Origin: a virus
Length of the DNA stretch: 47,293 bases
IMG/VR virus record: IMGVR_UViG_3300042372_000399
Coordinates: 1 to 47,293 of that record
Reading direction: 5' to 3' (one strand)
Each line of letters begins with the position of its first letter. Positions within the stretch are counted from its first letter, which is position 1. A model generated the notes under the pieces. That model ran no database searches, was not told the origin of the DNA, and saw only the letters and a list, made by a program, of their open reading frames with translations. This document shows positions 7,287 to 15,943 of the stretch, in pieces. Position numbers and translations under genes: made by a program.

Positions 7287-8294
7287 ATGTCTATCGATGT
7301 ATTACAAGAAAATGAAGACGATAAGGATTATGTCATCGTAGAAACCGATGATCTACCCGATTCGAAAACCGAAAGCCCGTCTTCGGAGTCTTCTGAACCT
7401 GATACCGACAATTCGCAAGAAGACGCTCGCATATCGGACGCAGATGACGATGATGATGATGATGACGATGATGGAAGCGGCGTTTCTTTAGAAAACGCTT
7501 CACCCAATCGTAAGAAGCGCGCTAAGCGGCGTGAGCTTCAAAAACTAGCTAAAGCGGCTACTCAACACGAACTTCAAGTTCTTCGCGAGCAGAACGAGCT
7601 TCTTATGCGCCGCCTAACGGCGGTTGAAAGCAATTCGCTAAGCCAAAATGAAAATGCTTTAGATCGACAAATTGACGAAACACGTCGTGATATTGAAGAT
7701 GCTGAACAATTATTGGCCGTGGCCAATGAAACAGGCAATGCGTCTCAATTTATTTTGTCGCTAAATGTGCGCGACCAAGCCAAAGCTAAAATTCAAGAAC
7801 TTGAAAACGCTAAAAGACAACTTGTAACGGCTAAAGAAGAGCACGCTAAACAAGCCGCAGCGCCAATGCCAGACCCTCGGGTCGCGGCCATGGCAAAGCA
7901 ATGGATTGAGCACAACCGTTGGTACAACCCTAATGGTAGTGATGAAAACAGCGCTATTGCAAACCAGATAGATCGACAACTAGCGCAAGAAGGTTACGAT
8001 CCCACGTCCGTTGATTACTATGTTGAATTGACTTCGCGTTTGAATAAACGCATTGGTATTAACGACGAAACACAAACGAAAACCACTCGGGATGTGCCTA
8101 ACGGCTTACCTGTTAAAAAAGCCCCGCCAATGGGAAATGCCCGAGAACACGCACCTTCTTCAACAAAAAAAGAAGTGTACGTGACACAGCAACGAAAACA
8201 GGCTATGATAGAAGCAGGCTTTTGGAACGACCCTGTAAAAAGGGCCGAAATTCTGAAGGCGTTCAGCGACTATGATAGCCAATCGGCACGCTAA
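7287..8294 (+). CDS. Putative scaffolding protein
   Basis: This 335-aa protein has a very acidic N-terminal third with ten consecutive Asp residues near position 53-62, then a basic patch NRKKRAKRRE and a long charged coiled-coil region (about 80-200). Such acidic, helical proteins between portal and capsid genes are usually scaffolds that guide procapsid assembly and are then lost. The Shine-Dalgarno AAGGAAG lies before the ATG. No sequence family is recognised with certainty; the assignment rests on composition and gene order. Confidence 0.6.
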   Translation: MSIDVLQENEDDKDYVIVETDDLPDSKTESPSSESSEPDTDNSQEDARISDADDDDDDDDDDGSGVSLENASPNRKKRAKRRELQKLAKAATQHELQVLREQNELLMRRLTAVESNSLSQNENALDRQIDETRRDIEDAEQLLAVANETGNASQFILSLNVRDQAKAKIQELENAKRQLVTAKEEHAKQAAAPMPDPRVAAMAKQWIEHNRWYNPNGSDENSAIANQIDRQLAQEGYDPTSVDYYVELTSRLNKRIGINDETQTKTTRDVPNGLPVKKAPPMGNAREHAPSSTKKEVYVTQQRKQAMIEAGFWNDPVKRAEILKAFSDYDSQSAR

Positions 8295-8306
8295 AGGAGT
8301 GAAGCC

Positions 8307-8846
8307 ATGAGCGAAGTAGATGAACGTCTTAAGAAGGATATTGGTGTAGTTGGTCGGCGCTCGCGGGGCGAAGATGACAGGCATGTCACTGAAAACCGTG
8401 TGCTAAGCGAAGACGACCGGCTCGAAATGTTCCGAATGAACCTACACAATAGTGCATTACCGGACCTGCCTGAAATCCCCGGTTACCACGTGTGTTGGCT
8501 GACATCGACCAATTCGCGCGATAGTATCCACCATCGTATGCAACTTGGTTACGAACCAGTACGACCTGACGATGTGCCTGGCCTAGAGTACGCCACGCTA
8601 AAAACAGGTGAATGGAGCGGTTTTGTCGCGACCAACGAAATGCTAGCGTTTAAGCTGCCCTTGAGCCTCTACCGGAAGTTCATGCAGGAAGCTCACCACG
8701 ATGCACCCAGCCGTGAAGATGAAAAGTTGACGAGTACCGCCGACTTTTTGCGCCAACAAGCGCAATCCACGGGAAGCACGTTAATCGAAGGGGATGGTTT
8801 GCAGAGTTTGCGCCAATCTAGCCCCGCCAAAGGCATATTTGCCTAG
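8307..8846 (+). CDS. Hypothetical head-module protein
   Basis: A 179-aa soluble protein with an AAGGAG site and only 12 bases after the scaffold gene. Its middle part (IPGYHVCWLTSTN, then RMQLGYEPVRPDDV) looks like a compact conserved domain often seen between scaffold and capsid genes in podovirus clusters. No catalytic motif or transmembrane segment is visible. It could be a minor head protein or an assembly factor. I cannot name the family. Confidence 0.6.
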   Translation: MSEVDERLKKDIGVVGRRSRGEDDRHVTENRVLSEDDRLEMFRMNLHNSALPDLPEIPGYHVCWLTSTNSRDSIHHRMQLGYEPVRPDDVPGLEYATLKTGEWSGFVATNEMLAFKLPLSLYRKFMQEAHHDAPSREDEKLTSTADFLRQQAQSTGSTLIEGDGLQSLRQSSPAKGIFA

Positions 8847-8879
8847 GGCATCTTTTAACCGCTTACAAGAGGTAAAGCT

Positions 8880-9437
8880 ATGTCTTCAACTTCAGCACCT
8901 TTTGGTTTGCGAGCCGTTTTTTCTCCGTCTGGCGTGGTGCGTCCCATCACTCCGTATTCGATTGCGAGCGGCTATGCAGCCAACATTTTTTTAAATCAAC
9001 CCGTTAAACTCCACACAGACGGCACTGTTCAAGCTGCGGCTATCGGTGATCGTTTTGTTGGTACTTTCGGCGGTGTTGAGTGGACGGACGCCAATGGTCG
9101 CCGCGTAGTTTCTAATCGTTGGCCCTCAGGCACTACCGGCACCGACATTGTTGCCTACATTACTACTGATCCCACCATCGTGTATGAAATCCAATCCAAC
9201 GCCACATTGAATGTTCTCAATATCGGCGAACAATACGATTTCACTACCATCACTGCGGGTAACAGCACGGTTGGTAACAGCCAACTAATGCTTGATGTGG
9301 CTAGTACCGCCGCTAACGCATCCCTACGCTTGCTCGGCTTGTCGCCTGGACCGGACAATAACTGGGGCGATAATTTTGTTATCGTTCAAGTGCAAATTGC
9401 CGAACACCAGTTCGTCGCTGATCGCGCCGCCTTCTAA
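8880..9437 (+). CDS. Putative head decoration/stabilisation protein
   Basis: The 185-aa product begins MSSTSAPFGLRAVFSPSG and is rich in Ser, Thr, Gly and Val, consistent with an all-beta capsid-surface protein. It lies directly upstream of the major capsid gene with a good AGAGG site. Proteins with an N-terminal APFGLRPV-like motif are common immediately before capsid genes and are generally taken as head stabilisation or decoration proteins. There is no direct evidence of virion location in the sequence. Confidence 0.55.
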   Translation: MSSTSAPFGLRAVFSPSGVVRPITPYSIASGYAANIFLNQPVKLHTDGTVQAAAIGDRFVGTFGGVEWTDANGRRVVSNRWPSGTTGTDIVAYITTDPTIVYEIQSNATLNVLNIGEQYDFTTITAGNSTVGNSQLMLDVASTAANASLRLLGLSPGPDNNWGDNFVIVQVQIAEHQFVADRAAF

Positions 9438-9450
9438 GGAGATTTAAACC

Positions 9451-10368
9451 ATGGCTGGCAATATTATGCAAAGCACTAATTTTCGCGCGATTGTGGAACC
9501 CGTAATGAACGTTGCGTTCAACGGTATCTACGAACAGCGCGCAGATGAGTGGAAACAAATCTTCCGGGAATTTGACGGCATTCCGCGCAACTACCATGAA
9601 GAACCCGTTCTGTACGGCTTTGGTGCCGCTCCTGAATTGCCTGACGGTATGCCCGTTACGTATCAGGCTGGCGGTACTTTCTTCCTTCAACGTTACGTGT
9701 ACAAGGTTTATGGTTTGGCGTTTGCGCTAACTAAGGTTCTTGTGGAAGACGGCGACCATATCAGCATTGGCAAGACCTATGCTGAGCATTTGGCTCAGTC
9801 TCTCATTGAGACTAAGGAAACCCTTTGCGCTAACGTAATGAATCGTTCGTTTAACGCCTCTTTCGCAGGCGGCGACGGTGTAGCGCTGGTTGCTAACAAC
9901 CATCCGCTTACTTCAGGCACGTTCTCCAACGTATTGACTACGGCTGCCAACTTGTCGCAAACTTCACTAGAGCAAATTCTGGTGCAAATTCGCAACGCAG
10001 TTGACAACAATGGTAAGCGCATTCGGCTCACGCCTGAGCAAATTATCACATCTCCTTCAAACGTGTTCCAAGCCGAAGTTCTCTTGAATTCCGCGCTACG
10101 TGCAGGTACTGCTAACAACGACATCAACCCCGTTAAGTCTATGGGTATGCTGTCTAAAGGTCAGGCTAATCTTTCACGTCTAACTTCAACTACCGCTTGG
10201 TGGGTGAAGACTGACGCGCAAAAGGGTTTGCAAATGGTCAAGCGTCGCGGGCTTGAAAAAAGCATGGAAGGTGACTTTGAAACGGATTCGATGCGTTACA
10301 AGGCCACTGAGCGTTACGCTGTCGGTTGGACCGATCCGCGCACCGTTTACGGAACTGCGGGCGTTTAA
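9451..10368 (+). CDS. Major capsid protein (HK97-fold, Mu-like)
   Basis: The 305-aa protein begins MAGNIMQSTNFRAIVEPVMN and contains GKTYAEHLAQSLIETKE and ALVANNHPL, a pattern I associate with Mu-type major head subunits of the HK97 fold. AAGGAG precedes the start. It is followed by a strong hairpin, as expected for a highly expressed gene separated from lower-expressed genes downstream. No obvious prodomain is present, in line with a separate scaffold protein. Length, order and composition support the call. Confidence 0.8.
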   Translation: MAGNIMQSTNFRAIVEPVMNVAFNGIYEQRADEWKQIFREFDGIPRNYHEEPVLYGFGAAPELPDGMPVTYQAGGTFFLQRYVYKVYGLAFALTKVLVEDGDHISIGKTYAEHLAQSLIETKETLCANVMNRSFNASFAGGDGVALVANNHPLTSGTFSNVLTTAANLSQTSLEQILVQIRNAVDNNGKRIRLTPEQIITSPSNVFQAEVLLNSALRAGTANNDINPVKSMGMLSKGQANLSRLTSTTAWWVKTDAQKGLQMVKRRGLEKSMEGDFETDSMRYKATERYAVGWTDPRTVYGTAGV

Positions 10369-10375
10369 CAGATAA

Positions 10376-10401
10376 GGGCTGAAGGGTAAAACCTTCAGCC
10401 C
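10376..10401 (+). terminator. Strong hairpin after the capsid gene
   Basis: GGGCTGAAGG (10376-10385) pairs perfectly with CCTTCAGCCC (10392-10401) around a 6-base loop, eight bases after the capsid stop. No T-tract follows, so it may stabilise the capsid mRNA 3' end or act as a partial terminator or pause site rather than a full stop. Confidence 0.55.
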
Positions 10402-10439
10402 AATTCCGTTACAGTCCGTTTCTTAGAAGGAACCGCCTA

Positions 10440-10880
10440 ATGGGCACAACCAATCTTACCGGGCCTCTCGTTATTGGCGACAGGCCTACCACTGCGGCCA
10501 ACGCAAACCAAGGATTTGTGTATCTTGCGCAAAGTTTCTTGGTAAGCCGGGATGCTACGCTTGTCCAAACCAATTCTATCAATTTGCCAATCAACTCGCA
10601 AATTGTAGAAATCTACGCAGATGTCTTGACGCCTTACGACAGCGCCACTTCAGCTACATTAGCCGTCGGGTCTGCTGCTGCGGGTACTCAGTACGTCACC
10701 TCAGTCAATGCTAAAACTGGCGGGCGAAATACGACTGCGCATAACGCGGCGCAAGTTACGGCCATGGCAAACATCGGCACTAATACCGGACTTTTCGCTA
10801 CGATCACGTCGGTAGGGCAACCTACTGTAGGAGTCGTGCGTGTCACAGTTCAATATATTCAAACTACGGCTCAAGACTAA
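10440..10880 (+). CDS. Hypothetical structural protein
   Basis: This 146-aa protein is Thr/Ala/Val rich with few charges and reads as an all-beta domain. It starts 38 bases after the capsid hairpin with an AGAAGGA site. It lies between the capsid hairpin and a rho-independent terminator, so it may be expressed with the capsid gene. A decoration or head-fibre role is possible. No family is recognised. Confidence 0.6.
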   Translation: MGTTNLTGPLVIGDRPTTAANANQGFVYLAQSFLVSRDATLVQTNSINLPINSQIVEIYADVLTPYDSATSATLAVGSAAAGTQYVTSVNAKTGGRNTTAHNAAQVTAMANIGTNTGLFATITSVGQPTVGVVRVTVQYIQTTAQD

Positions 10881-10881
10881 G

Positions 10882-10916
10882 AGTTAGCCGCTGGACCCAC
10901 CGGCGGCTAACTTTTT
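10882..10916 (+). terminator. Rho-independent terminator
   Basis: AGTTAGCCGC (10882-10891) pairs with GCGGCTAACT (10903-10912), and T5 (10912-10916) follows directly. It closes the capsid transcription block before the 533-aa gene. Confidence 0.8.
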
Positions 10917-10974
10917 AAGTCTTCTCTGCAAGGCTGTAATGCGCTAATTTGGGCGTAAGGCCCAGGAGAAAGCT

Positions 10975-12576
10975 ATGTCTGATTCACCTAATTACGTCTA
11001 TTTAAATGGACAAAAAATTGAAGCCGTTGATAACAACGGTGATAGTACAAAACTTTTATGCACTGCTACTCCTAAAAGATTGCGTGACAATCTTGGAAGG
11101 CTAAAAGTTAGTGTGCATCAAAATATTTACGAAGCAGATTTCGAATACGGCGCGCAGCCCCTTAGATGGGAAAGTTTTACGACGGGTACAGGAAGCATTA
11201 CTCCGTTACCAGGAGCAGGCGGAGTGCGTATGCGTATATCCGCAGTTAATGACGTTACTATTCGGCAGAGCCGACCCTACCACCGCTGCCAGCCCGGTAA
11301 GACCATGTATATGGCGACCGCTATCAACTTTGGCGTGGCAACAGTAGGCCAAGTTCAACGCGTAGGTTTCCTAGACGATTCGAATGGAGTTTTTTTCGAA
11401 CAAGCCAACCCAACCACAGTTCCTGTAAACCCTGCGGGGCTGTTCTGCGTCATTCGCAGTGATACTTCAGGAAGTGTTGTAGATACGCGCATAGGGTTTG
11501 ACAGTTGGAGCGACCCCGACGGCGTTAAAAAGTTATTGGATTGGACAAAACTTCAAATGATATGGATTGAGTACGCTTGGTACGGCGGCGGAGCGTTGCG
11601 CTGGGGCGTTTTTCTAAACGGCGAACCTTTTATCCTTCATGAATCTGCACCTGCAAACAATCTCAGCGTACCGTGGTCGCGTACAGGCAATTTGCCTGTA
11701 CGTTACGAGCAGCGTAATATTACAGCTACTACGCAAAACGATATGATCCACTATGGCGTATCGGTTATAGTTGAAGGGCGGGTAGACGAGCAACGCGGCT
11801 TTACCTACGGTTACGGCCAAGCAGCAGGCACACCCCAAAGATCAATTAGCGCAGGTACAACGCGCTTCCCGCTTTTGACTTTCCGTTTCAGGCCAATGGG
11901 TACGTTGGAATACGGCGTAGATGCTAATTACAGCGGTGCTAACGGCAGTTTGCCCGCAGGTGGCGCAGCTATTACGGGAACGCCCACAACAACTTCTATG
12001 ACGGTTACGGGTACTCCCTGGGCCGTTAATCAATGGAAAGGTAGGTTTGTGTTTTTCCGAGGGACGGGGACCTCGGGTTTAGGTCAGATAGCGAGAATTA
12101 CAGACAACACCAACAATACGCTTACTTACGCAGACGGTGTAACGGGGCTACCCATTGCTACTGCCCCTATCGCAGGAGCACCTTATATCATAGGTCTCGT
12201 TAATCGCGGGCAATTGCTACCCCGCTTGTTGGCCGTATCTTCTAACAGATCGGTTACACTAGAGCTTATAACCTCTACGTTTTCAAATCCCGTAACGCTA
12301 ACTGGCGCAAGTTTCAACACGTTGTTCTCTCTTGGCTCAAGCAATTCATTTGCGGAAAGAGATGTCAGCGCTACGGCTATTAGCACGGGTGGTGAAGTTG
12401 TGTATAACAGCCCTTGCCCGTCAGGTGCATTGCAAACTTTTGATCTGTCAGATTTCTTTGCGCTGTACAATAATATCAGAGGTAATGCCCCTGATACTTT
12501 GACGGTGGCGATTAGTACAGACGCTACCTCAGCCTCAGTGGGTGCCTCAATTATTTGCCAAGAAGCAATGTCCTAA
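10975..12576 (+). CDS. Putative virion surface/fibre protein
   Basis: The 533-aa protein is rich in Gly, Thr, Ser and aromatic residues, typical of beta-structured virion proteins. Its first 300 residues contain repeated short strands with Trp and Tyr (for example WIEYAWYGGG and WGVFLNGEPF), like a lectin or jelly-roll domain, and the C-terminal half contains TPTTTSMTVTG-like strands. AGGAG stands before the start. It follows the capsid terminator, so it is probably transcribed by read-through. A head fibre or receptor/carbohydrate-binding role is possible but cannot be shown. Confidence 0.55.
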   Translation: MSDSPNYVYLNGQKIEAVDNNGDSTKLLCTATPKRLRDNLGRLKVSVHQNIYEADFEYGAQPLRWESFTTGTGSITPLPGAGGVRMRISAVNDVTIRQSRPYHRCQPGKTMYMATAINFGVATVGQVQRVGFLDDSNGVFFEQANPTTVPVNPAGLFCVIRSDTSGSVVDTRIGFDSWSDPDGVKKLLDWTKLQMIWIEYAWYGGGALRWGVFLNGEPFILHESAPANNLSVPWSRTGNLPVRYEQRNITATTQNDMIHYGVSVIVEGRVDEQRGFTYGYGQAAGTPQRSISAGTTRFPLLTFRFRPMGTLEYGVDANYSGANGSLPAGGAAITGTPTTTSMTVTGTPWAVNQWKGRFVFFRGTGTSGLGQIARITDNTNNTLTYADGVTGLPIATAPIAGAPYIIGLVNRGQLLPRLLAVSSNRSVTLELITSTFSNPVTLTGASFNTLFSLGSSNSFAERDVSATAISTGGEVVYNSPCPSGALQTFDLSDFFALYNNIRGNAPDTLTVAISTDATSASVGASIICQEAMS

Positions 12577-12588
12577 AGGTTTCAAACC

Positions 12589-13014
12589 ATGGCCAATGTC
12601 AAAATAAGCGGTATGTCAGCAGCTTCTGCGCTTACGGGCGCAGAAGCTTTTGAAAGTGTGCAAAGTGGAACGACCCGGCAAGTCGTAGCTTCGCAAATAA
12701 AAACCTATGTCGATAGGGCAGCGTACACCTATAACGTGCCCGTTGCAGGCTTTTCGCTGACTATCGCTGCGGGAATTCAATATCTTATTTTGGACCCAGC
12801 AGGTAATTTGGCAAATGGAACTGTAGTAATGCCAGCAGCTCCGGTAGATGGGCAAGTGGTGGTACTAACGTGCACGAAAAACATATCCACTTTTACGCTC
12901 AGCCCCAACACTGGACAAACCATAGCTAATGCCGTAACGTCTCTCAGTAGCGGCATAGGGGTGAGTTACATGTATCGCAGCGCTAACACCACTTGGTATC
13001 GAGTACTTGGCTAA
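12589..13014 (+). CDS. Small fibre-like structural protein
   Basis: A 141-aa protein starting MANVKISGMSAASALTGAEA; an N-terminus of this kind (VKISxLPxAxxLTGxE...) is common in phage tail and head fibre proteins as a virion attachment segment. The rest is beta-rich and ends with a short domain suitable for trimerisation. Its stop overlaps the next start (TAATG). It may be a short fibre or a cap; the receptor is unknown. Confidence 0.55.
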   Translation: MANVKISGMSAASALTGAEAFESVQSGTTRQVVASQIKTYVDRAAYTYNVPVAGFSLTIAAGIQYLILDPAGNLANGTVVMPAAPVDGQVVVLTCTKNISTFTLSPNTGQTIANAVTSLSSGIGVSYMYRSANTTWYRVLG

Positions 13015-13382
13015 TGAACTCCTCTTTCGCAGCTAGGACGATGCAGGCCGCGCGAGACTTAGCCGAAGCGCTAAGCATAACGCAGCCTAATGCGCCGCCG
13101 CCCGGTGCGCCCCCGCCCGGTGCGCCCCCGCCCGGTGCGCCCCCGCCCGGTGCGCCCCCGCCCGGTGCGCCGACACTGCAAAGTGAATCGCCACAAAACG
13201 GAGCAACCGGGCCTAGCCCCGCACCTTCGAGTTCGGCTGTTAACCCCTTGCAAGGACTGCCGTCTTTCAAATCCCCACCCTTAGCCTCATATCTGCAAAA
13301 AGCTACGGGCGCACAAGGTCCAGTGGGTTTTGCAAAAGGGGGTTACGTAAAATCACCTTTAACTGTTTACATTGAAGGATAA
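13014..13382 (+). CDS. Pro-rich linker protein with APPPG repeats
   Basis: The 122-aa protein has a short helical N-terminus (about 1-26), five APPPG repeats (27-51), a low-complexity Ser/Pro segment and a C-terminal part GFAKGGYVKSPLTVYIEG. The start codon overlaps the previous stop, which supports it over an in-frame ATG at 12993 lying inside the upstream gene. The Pro-rich middle is probably an extended linker between two small modules. The function is unknown; copy number of the repeat could vary between relatives. Confidence 0.55.
   Translation: MNSSFAARTMQAARDLAEALSITQPNAPPPGAPPPGAPPPGAPPPGAPPPGAPTLQSESPQNGATGPSPAPSSSAVNPLQGLPSFKSPPLASYLQKATGAQGPVGFAKGGYVKSPLTVYIEG
13092..13166 (+). 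repeat. 15-bp minisatellite encoding APPPG x5
   Basis: Five head-to-tail copies of GCGCCCCCGCCCGGT; the first has one substitution (GCGCCGCCGCCCGGT). Because the unit is a multiple of three, slippage changes repeat number without breaking the frame. Confidence 0.95.
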
Positions 13383-13386
13383 TGTC

Positions 13387-13548
13387 ATGACTGTAGGATA
13401 CGTTAAGGACTTTAAGTTTTCTCCGCCGAAAAACCCTCCGCCCGCAAGCGCTGGTGCCTTAAAAAAACAACACACTTCTGCTGGCAAAATTCCGCATGTG
13501 CTTTCGGCCTCCAAAGGCGGGCGAGCAAAGATGGGCAAAGGCTGCTAG
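13387..13548 (+). CDS. Small basic protein of 53 aa
   Basis: The frame encodes MTVGYVKDFKFSPPKN... ending KGGRAKMGKGC, Lys/Pro rich, 53 aa. It starts four bases after the preceding stop, with the purine-rich GAAGGAT as possible ribosome site, and ends one base before the next start. It seems to be a tightly packed member of the same transcript. No family is recognised. Confidence 0.5.
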   Translation: MTVGYVKDFKFSPPKNPPPASAGALKKQHTSAGKIPHVLSASKGGRAKMGKGC

Positions 13549-13549
13549 C

Positions 13550-13837
13550 ATGGAAGGCTTTAAAAACACTACGCGTACCAAGTACGCGGGCTGCCCAACG
13601 TCACAAGGGTATAGTAAAGGCGGATCGGCCAAGATTAACAAAGTTATGGGCGAGTTTGCAAAAGGCAAGCTACATAGCGGCTCAAAGCGCGGCCCCGAAG
13701 TGACAAATCGTAAGCAAGCGGTAGCCATCGCCCTGAGCGAAGCGCGCAAATCTGGTGCCAACATTCCTTTAGCTAAGTCTAAAGAAGGCGGATCAGTAGC
13801 TCGTTCGGCGATACCCCTAACGGTAAAAGTTAAATAG
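13550..13837 (+). CDS. DUF6496-like small basic protein
   Basis: The 95-aa protein contains INKVMGEFAKGKLHSGS followed by RKQAVAIALSEARKSG, the hallmark pattern of the DUF6496 family of small basic phage proteins. The ATG at 13550 is chosen because it follows the previous stop by one base; an earlier in-frame ATG (13496) would overlap the upstream gene. Its stop at 13837 abuts the stop of the convergent metallophosphoesterase. The function of the family is not known. Confidence 0.65.
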   Translation: MEGFKNTTRTKYAGCPTSQGYSKGGSAKINKVMGEFAKGKLHSGSKRGPEVTNRKQAVAIALSEARKSGANIPLAKSKEGGSVARSAIPLTVKVK

Positions 13838-14812
13838 TTACCGTCCGTCCGCGATAACTTGCCCCCGGAAATAGGCAACGTTATTTATGACCGAGCACAA
13901 TTCCGGTGGGAGCAATTCGTAATTGCGGAAAGTTAAAACGGCAAAACCGCCCGTGTGGGGCGAAGGATTGTTTTCAGCGTAATCGAATTGAGGGCCGTGC
14001 AGGTCGGCCAAAGTGCCGGTATCTACGCCCCATCTATGACCGTTATAATCCGCCCAGGGCGTCACGGCTAAACGATGTAAATGTCCTGTAACTATTGAGC
14101 GCCCGGATTTCATCGTATTGTTATACGTAGCATGAACGCCGTTATGGTACCGATGCTTAATCATAGTGTTGTCGTTTACGTTTAACGACCAAGCCATATC
14201 CCATGACGGGAACTTGTTTTCCAAACGCTCAAGCGTTCCTTCAAAACCCGGAGCTGCGGTACAAAGCGCTCTATCAAATCGCGCATCGTGATTACCTACG
14301 TTCCAAAACAGGTCTGGCTTTTTGCCTGAAGGAGCAAATTGAATATCGTGCAGCCGATCAAGGCAAATTTCTAGTTCTTCTTTAACAGAAGGCAATTTAG
14401 CCCAACCCAACGGGGGGTGGCGCGATATACTAGCACCGTCGAAAATGTCGCCATTAGCCACAATGCACTGAGGTTTAAGGTCTTTAACCAGCTCGATAAG
14501 AGCTCTATAGGCAATGGTTTTGCGCTGCTGAGGCCAGAAGTGAGCGTCAGAAAAAACGACAATATTGCCATTTTCTACGCGATAATCGTTTTGGCGCTTG
14601 TAGGCACGACCTACATCCGTTTGCCACCCGTATCGGTTCCCATTTGTTGCCGTACTAGGATTCGTAAGTAAAACGATATTTTTGTTAGATAGGCTTAACC
14701 GACGTTTATAAACACTTCTGATGTTCATTTTAAGATTTTCGGAAACTTGCTGGGGATTACCCCGTGCTTCGTGCCAAGCAGCAACGAATTGTTCGTCTGA
14801 AAATAATGTCAT
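13838..14812 (-). CDS. HTH-metallophosphoesterase, inverted in the late operon
   Basis: The calcineurin-type phosphoesterase motifs are present in order: VVFSDAHFW (Asp, His), NGDIFDG (Asp), VGNHDAR (Asn-His-Asp) and TGHLHR (His-His), so a dimetal active site is intact. The first 50 residues (SDEQFVAAWHEARG... IRSVYKRR) look like a helix-turn-helix. ATG at 14812 is chosen because GGGAG lies just upstream; a GTG eight codons earlier lacks a site. The 324-aa protein is the only leftward gene between 434 and 30896 and has its own divergent promoter region, so it may be expressed at another time than its neighbours. The substrate (phosphodiester, nucleotide or protein phosphate) is unknown. It may be a moron. 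Confidence 0.85.
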   Translation of the reverse strand: MTLFSDEQFVAAWHEARGNPQQVSENLKMNIRSVYKRRLSLSNKNIVLLTNPSTATNGNRYGWQTDVGRAYKRQNDYRVENGNIVVFSDAHFWPQQRKTIAYRALIELVKDLKPQCIVANGDIFDGASISRHPPLGWAKLPSVKEELEICLDRLHDIQFAPSGKKPDLFWNVGNHDARFDRALCTAAPGFEGTLERLENKFPSWDMAWSLNVNDNTMIKHRYHNGVHATYNNTMKSGRSIVTGHLHRLAVTPWADYNGHRWGVDTGTLADLHGPQFDYAENNPSPHTGGFAVLTFRNYELLPPELCSVINNVAYFRGQVIADGR

Positions 14813-14839
14813 GAAGTTCTCCCAAACTATCGACACGGT

Positions 14840-14867
14840 GTTATAACCTAAACCTTCGGATTTACAA
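14840..14867 (-). promoter_or_regulatory. Candidate leftward promoter of the phosphoesterase gene
   Basis: On the minus strand TTGTAA and TATAAC are separated by 16 bases, 28 bases upstream of the chosen ATG. Each box matches consensus at 4-5 of 6 positions. It overlaps the rightward promoter described next. Confidence 0.4.
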
Positions 14868-14889
14868 ACCGTGAATGTAAGGTTATAGT
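14861..14889 (+). promoter_or_regulatory. Candidate rightward promoter for the 14952-30896 block
   Basis: TTTACA (14861-14866), a 17-base spacer and TATAGT (14884-14889) form a good sigma70-type promoter 63 bases before the next gene. It would restart late transcription after the inverted gene. Confidence 0.5.
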
Positions 14890-14951
14890 GATTATGCCAG
14901 AAAAGTCGGCTCAGCTAGCGGACTGCTGCCCCACACGCAGAGCAGGATACC

Positions 14952-15938
14952 ATGGCATTTTCAGACAGCATATCCCAAACGGTGTTTAACACCCGCAAGG
15001 TGATCGATCACGCGATCCGCCGTTGTCGTGTGCCTGCGCAACAGATAACGTCTGAACATATCGATATTGCTAAAGATCAACTATATTTGCTGTTAGGGGA
15101 ACTGTCCAACCAAGGTACACCCTTGTGGTGCATCGAAAAAGTTATCGTTCCATTATATAGCGGCAGGGGCGACGTTGCCCTAGATTCAGGCACGGTAGAC
15201 GTTCTAAACAGCAGCCTTCGCACTTTGCAAGCCGTAACAGGAACTACATCAACTACCTCTACGGCAATAACAACTAACTTTGGCAGCGCAACCTTTGTCA
15301 CCACCGTTGGGATTCTATGGTCTGCGCTTTCCGTGCCTTTAAGCTTTCAGCGTTCCACAGACAACGTGAATTGGACCACTATCCAGACGGAGACCCCTTC
15401 AGCAACGGCAGGAAACTGGACTTGGTTTGATTTAGACACCAGCATCGCGGCCACCTATTTCAGGGTATTAGCAACTAGCGGTACCATATCCGCCTCTCAA
15501 GTTTACCTCGGAAACTCACCTACGGAAATTCCGTTGTCGCGGATGAACCGCGACGATTACACGAGCTTGCCGAATAAATTTTTTCAATCCGCGCGGCCTT
15601 TGCAATTTTGGTTTGATAGGCAAGTACGTCAACCCGTTATGCATCTATGGCCCGTACCCGACAGCACGGCTACGACAAGCCAAATCATTATTTGGCGTCA
15701 GCGTTATATTATGGACGTGGGGAACCTAACTCAAGAAATTGAAGTTCCCCAGCGGTGGTATGAAGCCCTAGTCTCAGGACTGGCGGCTAAGATGGCGCTG
15801 GAATTAGTGGAAGTCGATGCGTCAGTCATCCCTGTGCTAGATCAAAAAGCCGCAATGGCGCTGAGTATAGCCCAAAGCGAAGAACGCGATAACTCGCCGA
15901 TGTATATCGCGCCAAGCATTTCAGCATATACGCGGTAA
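14952..15938 (+). CDS. Hypothetical head-tail/structural protein
   Basis: The 328-aa protein has an N-terminal helical part (RKVIDHAIRRCRVPAQQ, about 14-30), a central domain with beta-sandwich character (VPLSFQRSTDNVNWTTI, around 130-150) and a C-terminal helical part rich in Ala and Leu ending APSISAYTR. Podovirus genomes often carry a protein of this design close to the connector genes. It opens the transcription block after the inverted phosphoesterase. No confident family is recognised; a virion or connector role is inferred from place. Confidence 0.55.
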   Translation: MAFSDSISQTVFNTRKVIDHAIRRCRVPAQQITSEHIDIAKDQLYLLLGELSNQGTPLWCIEKVIVPLYSGRGDVALDSGTVDVLNSSLRTLQAVTGTTSTTSTAITTNFGSATFVTTVGILWSALSVPLSFQRSTDNVNWTTIQTETPSATAGNWTWFDLDTSIAATYFRVLATSGTISASQVYLGNSPTEIPLSRMNRDDYTSLPNKFFQSARPLQFWFDRQVRQPVMHLWPVPDSTATTSQIIIWRQRYIMDVGNLTQEIEVPQRWYEALVSGLAAKMALELVEVDASVIPVLDQKAAMALSIAQSEERDNSPMYIAPSISAYTR

Positions 15939-15943
15939 AAAAC

